Part shown: piece after piece, positions 1 to 6,847 of the stretch | Numbering within the stretch: the stretch's first letter is position 1 | How the letters are laid out: the number at the start of each line of letters is the position of its first letter | NCBI GenBank assembly: GCA_030950875.1 | Contig: JAUZQS010000135.1 | Coordinates: 1-6,986, forward strand | DNA: 6,986 nt | DNA from: Mariprofundaceae bacterium | GTDB lineage: Bacteria > Pseudomonadota > Zetaproteobacteria > Mariprofundales > Mariprofundaceae | Direction of reading: 5' to 3' | The notes under the pieces: generated by a model | Told to the model about the DNA's origin: nothing | The model's input: the letters and a program-made list of their open reading frames with translations, nothing else | The model's database searches: none | Program-made: the position numbers and the translations under genes

Positions 1-1347
1 AGTCGAAAACAACTTTCTAAGATTATTGGTTTAGCTATTCAAGGCATTCTTGAGCAAGTGAGCATTGCTAAAACGCCTTCCTATATTGAGATTGATTACG
101 AAGATATTGAAGACTCACAAGTAATAGCTTCAGCAAAAGCAATGGATGCAGTAGTTTTAACGCGAGATAAAGGGGTGTTGAAGAAATATCCGAAAATGGC
201 TTTGACGCCCACTGCTTATTTAGTGAAAAAAGATAATGAGAAAGCGGTTGTTCCCTTTCTTGACTTAAAAGCGGTAAATGCGCCCTATTTTAATGACTTT
301 GAGAAAGCTTTTGATTCCGTGGTGAATAGCGGCTGGTATATTCAAGGGACAGAAGTGAAAGCTTTTGAAAGTGAGTTTACATCATACTGCGGAACCAAGC
401 ATTGTATTGGTGTTGCCAATGGTTTAGATGCGCTTATTTTGATATTTAGGGCATATAAGGAAATGGGCATACTTCATGATGGTGATGAAGTGATTGTACC
501 TGCCAATACGTATATTGCATCCATTTTAGCGATCACGGAAAACAATCTAACGCCAGTGTTGGTTGAGCCGGATTTAGAAACCTACAACCTTGATCCCGAA
601 TTGGTTACGCAAAAAATAACATCTAAAACAAAAGCAATCCTTGCTGTTCATTTATATGGTCAACTTGCCGATATGCCAGCCTTGAAAACGATAGCAGATC
701 AACATGATTTACTATTGATAGAAGATTCAGCTCAAGCACACGGTGCAAGCTTAAATGGTATAAAGGCAGGAGCATGGGGCGATGCATCAGGTTTTAGTTT
801 TTATCCAGGTAAAAACTTGGGCGCATTGGGTGATGGAGGGGCTGTAACAACCAGTAATGAGGAGCTTGCCCAAACCATTCGTGCCTTGGGTAACTATGGC
901 AGCCATAAAAAGTATGAAAACCGCTATCAAGGGGTGAACAGCAGGCTAGATGAAATGCAGGCGGCTTTGTTGCGTGTGAAGCTGCGTGGTTTAGATCAAG
1001 AGATTGAGCAACGCCGAGCCGTTGCTAGGATCTATTTGGAGAACATACAAGCTGCAAACATTGGTTTGCCAAAAGTTATGCATAAAGATGCTCACGTATG
1101 GCATCTGTTTGTAATTCGCTGTAAGGATAGAGAAAAATTACAAGCGCACCTTAAAGACCAGGGCATACAAACATTAATTCATTATCCCATTCCTCCACAT
1201 CAACAACAAGCTTATGTTGAATGGAATGCCGAATCTTTTCCAGTCACAGAGCAGATTCACCATGAGGTGTTAAGCATGCCGCTAAGCCCCGTGTTATCAT
1301 TAAACAAAGCTCAAGCGGTTGTACAGGTTTTGAATGACTTTAATTAA
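1..1347 (+). CDS. fdtB: PIN-like domain fused to dTDP-3-keto-6-deoxyhexose 3-aminotransferase (FdtB/QdtB type), 5' partial
   Basis: The frame is open from the first base, so the gene begins left of the window; a GTG at 58 is internal or at best an alternative start. Numbering from the first visible codon, residues ~84-448 form a complete DegT/DnrJ/EryC1/StrS PLP aminotransferase. It starts at PFLDLK (85), with [31 protein letters not shown], the cofactor aspartate in IEDSAQAHG (D242) and the Schiff-base lysine in FYPGKNLG (K271). These motifs match FdtB/QdtB, which make dTDP-3-amino-3,6-dideoxy-hexose from the 3-keto sugar with glutamate as donor; Fuc3N versus Qui3N cannot be decided. Residues 1-74 are not part of that family. 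They read like the end of a PIN nuclease domain: D38, a helix QVIASAKAM, then VVLTRD with D56, then LTPTAYL. No start codon with a ribosome site lies just before PFLDLK, which supports one fused protein. The last 14 bases overlap the flippase gene. The aminotransferase call is strong; the PIN call is moderate. Confidence 0.88.
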   Translation, partial: SRKQLSKIIGLAIQGILEQVSIAKTPSYIEIDYEDIEDSQVIASAKAMDAVVLTRDKGVLKKYPKMALTPTAYLVKKDNEKAVVPFLDLKAVNAPYFNDFEKAFDSVVNSGWYIQGTEVKAFESEFTSYCGTKHCIGVANGLDALILIFRAYKEMGILHDGDEVIVPANTYIASILAITENNLTPVLVEPDLETYNLDPELVTQKITSKTKAILAVHLYGQLADMPALKTIADQHDLLLIEDSAQAHGASLNGIKAGAWGDASGFSFYPGKNLGALGDGGAVTTSNEELAQTIRALGNYGSHKKYENRYQGVNSRLDEMQAALLRVKLRGLDQEIEQRRAVARIYLENIQAANIGLPKVMHKDAHVWHLFVIRCKDREKLQAHLKDQGIQTLIHYPIPPHQQQAYVEWNAESFPVTEQIHHEVLSMPLSPVLSLNKAQAVVQVLNDFN

Positions 1348-2608
1348 AACATCGCTGCTATCCCTGATTGCTGCTATTTTTAAAATATCGTATGGGTTGG
1401 TGCTTAATAAACTATTGGCTGTTTATGTAGGTCCGTCTGGTGTGGCACTGATGGGGCAGTTTCAGAGTCTCCAATCGGGATTATCGGGTATTGCTACAGC
1501 AGGTTTTGGTCAGGGTTTGACTAAATACCTGGCGGAGTATCGCGAGGATGTAAAAAAAAGTGCATCAGTGTTTGCGACGGCTTTAAAGCTGGTTTGTTTG
1601 TTGCTATTACCTGTATCTTTAGGTTTATTTTTCTTTGCACAAGACATGTCGGTGTTACTTTTTCAAACGTCTGAATATAAGTTGTGGCTACAGGGGCTTT
1701 CCATAAGCCTCATTCCAGCGGCGGTGGGCGCATTGCTGGTGGCATCGCTTAATGGTCTAGGGGAAATCAGAGAGCTTACCTGGGTAGGGGTGTCGAGCAG
1801 CTGTCTGGGTATCACCATCGCTTTGCTTTGTGTGCCACAATGGGGTGTGTCAGGTATTGTGATCGCGCTTTTGACAACGCCTTTTTTGGTGGTTATTTTG
1901 GCGGCATGGTATTTAAGTAAGAGTACGTTTTTCGCTTGGACCTGGTTGAAAGAGAAGGCGAATACAAAAGATGGGAAACAATTAGGGAAATTCACCTTGA
2001 TGGCCTTGGCTTCTGCGGTTGCCGTTCCTTTGTCGCACATCCTTATTAGGAACTATTTAAGCGATAACATATCTATGGATGCGGCAGGTTTATGGACAGG
2101 GATGTGGCGCATATCAGAGGCGTATTTATTGGTCATAACGATGACCTTAAGTGTTTATTATTTGCCTAAATTATCGGGGCTAAAAAATGCCGATGCCATT
2201 AAAAGGGAGATTAAACATGGGCAAATGATTATCTTGCCCTTGGTTCTGCTCTCGTCGGTAGTGATTTTTTTGATGCGTGATTGGATTATATGGTTGTTGT
2301 TTGATGATAGTTTTTTAGAAATGCGGGAGCTGTTTCTTTTTCAAATGATTGGAGATGTGATTAAAATCGCATCGTGGCTGTATGCTTACCTAATGCTTGC
2401 TAAAGCAGAAGCTCTTGTGTTTATTGCATTAGAGCTTTTGTTTAGTGCTTTATTTGTGGTTTTTACCATATTATTTGTTGATGTGTATGGTTTGACGGGA
2501 GTAAGCTATGCCTTTGCAATGAATTATACCTTTTATTTGTTGTTTATTGTGGTGTGGTTTTATAGAGGGTGTGCGAAAGGTAAGTTTGATGAGAAAGGGG
2601 CTATATAA
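1334..2608 (+). CDS. wzx: Wzx flippase (WzxE-like lipid-linked O-unit translocase)
   Basis: The 424-residue, very hydrophobic protein has about a dozen predicted membrane segments over its whole length, the size and layout of the MATE/MVF-like polysaccharide transporters. It should flip the undecaprenyl-pyrophosphate-linked oligosaccharide from the cytoplasmic to the periplasmic face of the inner membrane. Several blocks resemble, from memory, the enterobacterial common antigen flippase Wzx[15 protein letters not shown] (28-40), [12 protein letters not shown] (218-229), SVYYLPKLS (273-281), RDWIIWLLF (315-323) and [10 protein letters not shown] (336-345). The ATG at 1334 overlaps the aminotransferase end by 14 bases and has a weak ribosome site, ACAGG at 1323-1327. 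The gene ends with TAATG, its stop sharing an A with the next start. An A8 run lies at 1552-1559. Function as a flippase is well supported; the exact glycan is unknown. Confidence 0.9.
   Translation: MTLIKTSLLSLIAAIFKISYGLVLNKLLAVYVGPSGVALMGQFQSLQSGLSGIATAGFGQGLTKYLAEYREDVKKSASVFATALKLVCLLLLPVSLGLFFFAQDMSVLLFQTSEYKLWLQGLSISLIPAAVGALLVASLNGLGEIRELTWVGVSSSCLGITIALLCVPQWGVSGIVIALLTTPFLVVILAAWYLSKSTFFAWTWLKEKANTKDGKQLGKFTLMALASAVAVPLSHILIRNYLSDNISMDAAGLWTGMWRISEAYLLVITMTLSVYYLPKLSGLKNADAIKREIKHGQMIILPLVLLSSVVIFLMRDWIIWLLFDDSFLEMRELFLFQMIGDVIKIASWLYAYLMLAKAEALVFIALELLFSALFVVFTILFVDVYGLTGVSYAFAMNYTFYLLFIVVWFYRGCAKGKFDEKGAI
2594..2600 (+). promoter_or_regulatory. Ribosome binding site of the mini-ORF
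   Basis: AAAGGGG lies inside the end of the flippase gene, seven bases before the ATG at 2608. It would pair with the 16S anti-Shine-Dalgarno sequence with one G-U wobble. It is the main sign that the ATG at 2608 could be used. Confidence 0.45.
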
Positions 2609-2670
2609 TGAAGCTGTCGCTTTATTATCAAATATCAGGGGTATTTACTTCAATGAGGATAAATAAATGA
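2608..2670 (+). CDS. 20-codon mini-ORF bridging the flippase and GT2 genes
   Basis: This ORF is too short to identify by similarity. It encodes 20 residues (begins MKLSLYYQ, ends SMRINK), with no visible domain, signal peptide or membrane segment. Its ATG shares one base with the flippase stop (TAATG), and its TGA overlaps the next gene's start (ATGA), so it exactly fills what would otherwise be the longest gap between genes. A purine-rich site sits seven bases upstream of its start. It may be a translation-coupling leader that carries ribosomes from the flippase to the glycosyltransferase, a remnant of a lost gene, or chance. Evidence is positional only. Confidence 0.3.
   Translation: MKLSLYYQISGVFTSMRINK
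2654..2659 (+). promoter_or_regulatory. Ribosome binding site of the GT2 gene
   Basis: TGAGGA sits seven bases before the ATG at 2667. It favours that start over the second in-frame ATG at 2682. The site lies within the mini-ORF, so ribosomes translating the mini-ORF would expose or cross it. Confidence 0.6.
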
Positions 2671-3557
2671 GCGATAAAATTATGCCGTTGGTTTCTATTC
2701 ATATTATTACATACAATCAAATTGATTTTATTCATGAGACATTGGATAGTGCTTTGGCGCAAGATTATGAAAATTTAGAAATAGTCGTTGCAGATGATGG
2801 TTCCACGGATGGAACAGCTGACGTCATTATGGAATATGCAAAAAAGTATCCTGAGAAGATCGTCGCTTTGGTGGGTGGGCCTAATTTAGGTATTACAGGA
2901 AACAGTAACCGTGGGTTAAAAGCGTGTAAGGGGAAATATATAGCCTTTCAGGGCGGTGATGATGTGTTGCTTCCTGGTAAAATCACGGCTCAGGTTGAAT
3001 GGATGGAGGCGGATGAGAATCGTGTGCTATGTGGTCATCAGGTTGAAGTTTTTTATGATGATGGTTCGCCAAGCCACCCTTTAACAAAGTGGTTTGCTTC
3101 AGGTGTTGGTCCGAAAGATTTCATTCAATATGGATGCCCATATGCAGCAGTTTCTATTATGGTTAGATGCTCGGCATGCCCCAAGACAGGGTTTAATGAA
3201 AAATTGCCGTTTGTGTCAGATTGGTTCTTTTGGATTGAAACATTAGAGAATGGAGGAGCCTTTGGTTATGTGGAGGGAAAATATGCACGTTACAGGAGGC
3301 ATGCTATGAATATTACAAATAATATAGAACTGTGTTCCACGGATGTATTACTAACATATGATGTTTTTCAAAGTAAGTTCCCTCTATATGCTGATGTAAT
3401 TAGTAATGCAAAAAGTTTTGCGATGCTCATTAATCAAGCGAAAATTTTGAGGGAAAGAAGGTTTTTCTTTGCATTATCTATTATGATAATAAAGCTTTGC
3501 GTAAGATTCCCGAAAAACATGGCTCACTTGCTTTATTATAAAATCAAGACTTATTAG
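2667..3557 (+). CDS. Family 2 glycosyltransferase (GT-A fold)
   Basis: This is a 296-residue inverting GT2 enzyme that should transfer a sugar from a nucleotide donor to the growing lipid-linked O-unit at the cytoplasmic face. The N-terminal nucleotide-binding half shows VSIHIITYN (9-17), an ETLDSALAQDY stretch and VADDGSTDGT (41-50), whose aspartates contact the nucleotide. The metal-binding DXD position reads FQGGDDVLLPGK (94-105); the first Asp is replaced by Gly but the DD pair is kept, a variant tolerated in this family. SDWFFWIE (184-191) carries the likely catalytic base D185, followed by YRRH (209-212). The C-terminal ~60 residues are more hydrophobic and basic, suggesting loose membrane association rather than a clear transmembrane helix. 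The start is supported by TGAGGA at 2654. The stop TAG shares its G with the next GTG. Donor and acceptor cannot be predicted. Confidence 0.92.
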   Translation: MSDKIMPLVSIHIITYNQIDFIHETLDSALAQDYENLEIVVADDGSTDGTADVIMEYAKKYPEKIVALVGGPNLGITGNSNRGLKACKGKYIAFQGGDDVLLPGKITAQVEWMEADENRVLCGHQVEVFYDDGSPSHPLTKWFASGVGPKDFIQYGCPYAAVSIMVRCSACPKTGFNEKLPFVSDWFFWIETLENGGAFGYVEGKYARYRRHAMNITNNIELCSTDVLLTYDVFQSKFPLYADVISNAKSFAMLINQAKILRERRFFFALSIMIIKLCVRFPKNMAHLLYYKIKTY

Positions 3558-4798
3558 TGGACTTGAATTTAGGAGAACCAATTATAATAACTACAGGTAT
3601 TAGAAATTCATTAATGACAAGAATGTTTACTTTATCACTCGCTTTACTAGGCTGCCTTGCCACTAAACCATATTTTGTTTGGAATAATAAGGTTGTTATT
3701 GTAGTCGTCACACTTTTAACAGTTATACTTTTGCTTGTAGACAGCTTGCAAATACGTGACCGCATAAAATTTAATGGGGAGAGTCTTGCGCTTGGTTTGT
3801 TCGGAATCATTGTGATTTTTTACTTCTATTGTGCAGGATCGGTAAATGATGTCCCAATCCTTGGCTTCTTAGCTGTGCTTGTTTCTTTAGCGTGCTTTCT
3901 TTTTTTGAATGACCTTAATAAAATAGAAGTATATAAAACCTTTAAGTTTCTGTTTGCTATCTTTATGATTCCAGGTCTATTTATTTGGCTATTATATTTA
4001 CTTGGGTTACCGTGGGATTTCTTTCTTCTTGGTAACATATCAAATGACCAAGTTCTTAATCCTTTGAAAGGTGCTGCTGGAATATATTATAAAGAGTTTC
4101 CTGCATCGGTTGTTATTGGATCATTTATGGATGGAAACAGCTTGTTTTTCAGATTCTCCGGGATGTATGATGAGCCAGGTGTAATTGGTACAATATCGGG
4201 CTTATTGCTTACGGTAGAGCGTTTTAAATTATTAAATTGGACTAACTGCATACTTTTTGTGGGGGGTATAGCTTCTTTTTCACTGGCTTTTATTGGTATT
4301 ATGATTCTCTATATGATTCTCACAAAAAATTGGAAGGTTATTCTTTTCATGATGCTGTCGGTATTAGGAATATATTCTTTTCTTCCTATGGAAGTTCAAA
4401 GTTTACTTACTGAGCAAGTTATTGGACGATTAGTGATATCATCAGGTGCCATTCAAGATAACCGAGAAACAGAAAGTTTGTTATATTATTGGAGCTTATG
4501 GCAAAGTGGGAGTGTTTCCCAAGTAATTTTTGGTTTGAACACAGTGCTTGAAGGCGATATAGGTTCGACTTGGAAGATTGTTTTAATTAAGCAGGGCATT
4601 TGGGGGATTCTAATTTTATGGGTATGGCTTTTATTATATACGTTTAAGAATTATGCAGGCTGGATTAGTGTTGTGCTAACCATAGTGTTTGCTGCGTCTT
4701 TCTACCAAAGACCTGACGTTTTGTACCTTCCTCAAATGATTATCTTTATTGGGGGCGCTATCTATTTAAAAGAAGAGCAACAGCGGGAAATGAGGTGA
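3557..4798 (+). CDS. wzy: Wzy-type O-antigen/polysaccharide polymerase
   Basis: The 413-residue integral membrane protein has roughly ten to twelve hydrophobic segments (about 24-37, 46-62, 76-92, 100-117, 130-150, 232-254, 261-276, 343-362, 368-381, 391-404). A large loop lies at ~150-205 and a second hydrophilic stretch at ~278-340. That arrangement is typical of Wzy, which joins undecaprenyl-linked repeat units in the periplasm. FRFSGMYDEPGVIG (198-211), with an Arg and a D-E-P-G turn, and SFYQRPDV (381-388) resemble conserved blocks in many Wzy proteins; family sequence identity is otherwise low. It is the only polymerase candidate here and lies next to Wzx and a GT2. The start is uncertain. 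GTG at 3557 overlaps the previous stop (TAGTG) with no ribosome site, so it would depend on coupling; in-frame ATGs at 3614 and 3623 would remove 19 or 22 residues ahead of the first membrane helix. Codons are A/T-rich, as is common for wzy. Confidence 0.82.
   Translation: MDLNLGEPIIITTGIRNSLMTRMFTLSLALLGCLATKPYFVWNNKVVIVVVTLLTVILLLVDSLQIRDRIKFNGESLALGLFGIIVIFYFYCAGSVNDVPILGFLAVLVSLACFLFLNDLNKIEVYKTFKFLFAIFMIPGLFIWLLYLLGLPWDFFLLGNISNDQVLNPLKGAAGIYYKEFPASVVIGSFMDGNSLFFRFSGMYDEPGVIGTISGLLLTVERFKLLNWTNCILFVGGIASFSLAFIGIMILYMILTKNWKVILFMMLSVLGIYSFLPMEVQSLLTEQVIGRLVISSGAIQDNRETESLLYYWSLWQSGSVSQVIFGLNTVLEGDIGSTWKIVLIKQGIWGILILWVWLLLYTFKNYAGWISVVLTIVFAASFYQRPDVLYLPQMIIFIGGAIYLKEEQQREMR
3571..3575 (+). 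promoter_or_regulatory. Orphan Shine-Dalgarno sequence inside the 5' end of wzy
   Basis: AGGAG is the strongest ribosome-site match near the polymerase start. It lies downstream of the GTG at 3557, and no ATG, GTG or TTG follows at usable spacing. The in-frame codon five bases after it is ATT (3581), a rare initiator. The next in-frame ATG, at 3614, is 38 bases away. Confidence 0.35.
4791..4798 (+). promoter_or_regulatory. Ribosome binding site of the SDR gene
   Basis: TGAGGTGA contains a good GAGGTGA match to the anti-Shine-Dalgarno sequence. It ends four bases before the ATG at 4803 and includes the polymerase stop TGA, so termination and re-initiation can be coupled. Confidence 0.6.
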
Positions 4799-4802
4799 AC
4801 TC

Positions 4803-5714
4803 ATGATAGCTGCAGTTACAGGAGCTCGAGGTATGATTGGGTGGCACCTGATTCAAAGCTTGCGTGCGAAAGGGTTCGAGGTGCGCGCGCTTAGTCGAAA
4901 AGGGCAACCGTGTTCTGATGATATAACTTTGATTCAAGGTGATATAAATGATCGAAAAGCATTGCTTCAATTGCTAGATGGGGTAACTAGCATTTTTCAT
5001 TGTGCTGCTGAGCTAAATGATGAAGCAATAATGTTTAACGTGAATGTCAAAGGAACACAAACATTACTAGAATCCATGAGAAAAACACCGACGATTCAAT
5101 ACTTTTGTCATATGAGTTCTGCAGGGGTTGTTGGTCCCACGAGTGATTTGATTGTTGATGAAAAAACATCATGTAAACCAAACAACGCCTATGAAAAAAG
5201 TAAATATGAGGCAGAGCAGCTGGTGTTAAATGCTAATTTAGCAATGAATGTATGTATATTGCGACCAACCAATGTGTTTGATGTCACCAAGCCATCTATA
5301 TTAAACTATGCCATGAAGGGATCCTTTAAAGATAAGGTTTCTGTTTTTATCAAGGGCCATGAGGGCGCACACTTGGTGCATGCAAAAGATGTAGCAGAAG
5401 CAGCATTATTTTTTATGGATAAGACATTTAAGAAACCCAATGTTTTTTTTGTATCTTATGATGATGATATTAGGAATACGGTGTTGGGAGCATATAACGT
5501 ATGTGTTTCGAAGCAAGGAAGTGAGAAGCTAAAGCTGCCTTTTGCTTTGCCAAGCTTTATTCCATATTTTATACGTAAGATTAAACAGGGTAAAAGCTTA
5601 CATGGTCGAGTGCGCTTTTCAGAAAAGAAACTTAGAGATGCAGGCTTTATATTCCCATTAGGGCTAGAAAAGGCTGTTTCAGATGTATGCTCCAAAGGAG
5701 CAAGTGAGCGATGA
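4803..5714 (+). CDS. Extended SDR-family NAD-dependent nucleotide-sugar epimerase/dehydratase/reductase
   Basis: This 303-residue soluble cytoplasmic protein has a Rossmann fold. The dinucleotide-binding glycine motif TGARGMIG is at 6-13, D47 of GDIND follows the third strand, IFHCAAE (64-70) contacts the cofactor, and the catalytic set is MSSAG (104-108) with YEKSK (Y130, K134). RPTNVFD (154-160) matches the RPxxVYG block after the active site. This fits enzymes that epimerise, dehydrate or reduce UDP- or dTDP-sugars, and all catalytic residues are present. The substrate cannot be read. FnlA-type O-antigen clusters such as that of Pseudomonas aeruginosa O11 also carry a separate SDR (WbjF) next to the FucNAc transferase, so a C4 epimerase or 4-keto reductase acting on a UDP-HexNAc is one possibility. 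It begins four bases after wzy and overlaps the GT4 gene by four bases (ATGA). A T8 run lies at 5443-5450. Confidence 0.88.
   Translation: MIAAVTGARGMIGWHLIQSLRAKGFEVRALSRKGQPCSDDITLIQGDINDRKALLQLLDGVTSIFHCAAELNDEAIMFNVNVKGTQTLLESMRKTPTIQYFCHMSSAGVVGPTSDLIVDEKTSCKPNNAYEKSKYEAEQLVLNANLAMNVCILRPTNVFDVTKPSILNYAMKGSFKDKVSVFIKGHEGAHLVHAKDVAEAALFFMDKTFKKPNVFFVSYDDDIRNTVLGAYNVCVSKQGSEKLKLPFALPSFIPYFIRKIKQGKSLHGRVRFSEKKLRDAGFIFPLGLEKAVSDVCSKGASER
5694..5700 (+). promoter_or_regulatory. Ribosome binding site of the GT4 gene
   Basis: AAAGGAG lies ten bases before the ATG at 5711, inside the end of the SDR gene. With the ATGA overlap it supports that start. Confidence 0.55.
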
Positions 5715-6847
5715 AGATACTTGTTGTAAACATGTCTGTGGATGCCGTTCTCGGTGGGGGAACTGTGGAGCGCACGTGTAAGCTAGCCAAAGAGCTGCAA
5801 AAATTACCCGGTACAGAAGCTAAAGTGTTAAGCACGACAGCGAACTTAAATGATGATCATATCATTAACGATAAACAATACATTTTATTGCCTTGTGTTA
5901 ATCAGCGCTGGTATATCCCAGCACCTTATTTTGGAGACATATATAGAAGCATTAAGTGGGCAGATGTCATTGTTATTATTGGACATTGGACGTTACTGAA
6001 TGCATTGGTTTATTGGGTGAATAAGATTGTAGGTCGACCGTATTTGTTTTGCCCAGCAGGGGCATTACATATTTTTGGGAGGTCAGGGCTTTTTAAAAGA
6101 GCTTATAATGCCTTGGTGGGTCGTTCAATTTTAGAGCACGCGGATGCTGTGATTGCAATTCCAAAAGATGAAAGGAAACTGTTTTATAAATTTGGAGTGG
6201 ATAAAAACAGAGTGGCGGTCATTCCTAATGGTATTTCCCCAGAAGACTTTAGGTATAATGATACAGAGGGTGTCCGAGAAAAGTATGGATTGGGAAAAGC
6301 GCCATTTTTATTGTTTGTTGGGCGATTGAATGAAATTAAAGGTCCCGACATTTTGTTGGATGCTTTTATGGCGATTAAAAAGCAGTTTCCTAGTTGGCAT
6401 TTGGTGTTTGCAGGCCCCGATGGTGGTATGGAAGCGTCACTCAAAACCTTGGTTCAGAAGGCTAGTATAGAAGGTAGGGTGCACTTTTTGGGTTTTGTTT
6501 CAGGGCATGATAAGTCAAGCTTATACCATGCAGCCAGTATTTTAGTGATTCCTTCAAGGTTGGAAGCGATGTCTATTGTTGCACTTGAGGCTGCTATATG
6601 CAGCACTCCAGTTATTATGACAGATGAATGTGGCTTTTCAGAATTAGTCGGTGCAGGTGGTGCATTAGAGGTTCCCGTAGCCAGTGAGCCTTTGGCTAAA
6701 GCAATGAGCATGGCAATGGCTGATGAAAAAGTAAGATTAGACATGGGATTTAAAGCTAAAACTTTTATTCAGATGAACTATACTTGGGAAATTGCAGCTA
6801 AAAAACATAAGGATTGGTGCGAGAAAGTTTGCAGTAGTGAGGTGTAG
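5711..6847 (+). CDS. Family 4 glycosyltransferase (GT-B fold, retaining)
   Basis: This 378-residue cytoplasmic GT4 enzyme should add one sugar of the O-unit from a nucleotide-sugar donor. The N-terminal acceptor half starts MKILVVNMSVD, with a glycine-rich loop LGGGTVERTCKLA (14-26) and CPAGALHIFG (114-123). The junction to the donor half carries AVIPNGI (169-175), then LFVGRLNEIKGPDILLDAF (201-219), which contacts the donor phosphates. VFAGPDGG (232-239) follows, then LGFVSG (260-265). The signature PSRLEAMSIVALEA (281-294) contains the E-x7-E pair E285/E293. There is no transmembrane segment. The position just before a FnlA-type gene suggests that it could use the FucNAc-type sugar made by that pathway, which is inference. 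The start overlaps the SDR stop by four bases and has AAAGGAG upstream; the stop abuts the next ATG with no gap. Confidence 0.93.
   Translation: MKILVVNMSVDAVLGGGTVERTCKLAKELQKLPGTEAKVLSTTANLNDDHIINDKQYILLPCVNQRWYIPAPYFGDIYRSIKWADVIVIIGHWTLLNALVYWVNKIVGRPYLFCPAGALHIFGRSGLFKRAYNALVGRSILEHADAVIAIPKDERKLFYKFGVDKNRVAVIPNGISPEDFRYNDTEGVREKYGLGKAPFLLFVGRLNEIKGPDILLDAFMAIKKQFPSWHLVFAGPDGGMEASLKTLVQKASIEGRVHFLGFVSGHDKSSLYHAASILVIPSRLEAMSIVALEAAICSTPVIMTDECGFSELVGAGGALEVPVASEPLAKAMSMAMADEKVRLDMGFKAKTFIQMNYTWEIAAKKHKDWCEKVCSSEV
6839..6842 (+). promoter_or_regulatory. Ribosome binding site of the fnlA-like gene
   Basis: GAGG lies five bases before the ATG at 6848, inside the last codons of the GT4 gene. 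It fixes the start of the truncated downstream gene. Confidence 0.6.

Noticed and set aside
58..60. GTG at 58 as the true start of the first gene
   Set aside because: The frame is open through bases 1-57, there is no clear ribosome site before it, and a start here would cut into the PIN-like segment.
52..63. GAGCAAGTGAGC occurs here and again at 5698-5709
   Set aside because: A single 12-base match in unrelated coding contexts with no flanking similarity; chance is the simplest explanation.
1663..2040. Reverse-strand open frame of 125 codons opposite the flippase
   Set aside because: It mirrors the hydrophobic coding strand, has no recognisable domain or ribosome site, and lies wholly within a well-supported gene.
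2760..2970. GGDD in place of the usual DXD motif in the GT2 enzyme, considered as a sign of inactivity
   Set aside because: The DD pair, the nucleotide-binding DDGS and the catalytic D185 are kept, and Gly at the first position is tolerated in GT2 enzymes.
3544..4038. Two reverse-strand open frames opposite the polymerase
   Set aside because: Low-complexity, Ser/Thr/Lys-rich translations with no motif; they are antisense shadows of the membrane protein.
5456..5835. Reverse-strand open frames across the SDR/GT4 junction
   Set aside because: They overlap strongly supported genes and show no family motif.
6184..6744. Reverse-strand open frames opposite the GT4 gene
   Set aside because: Antisense shadows; the forward frame has all GT4 motifs.
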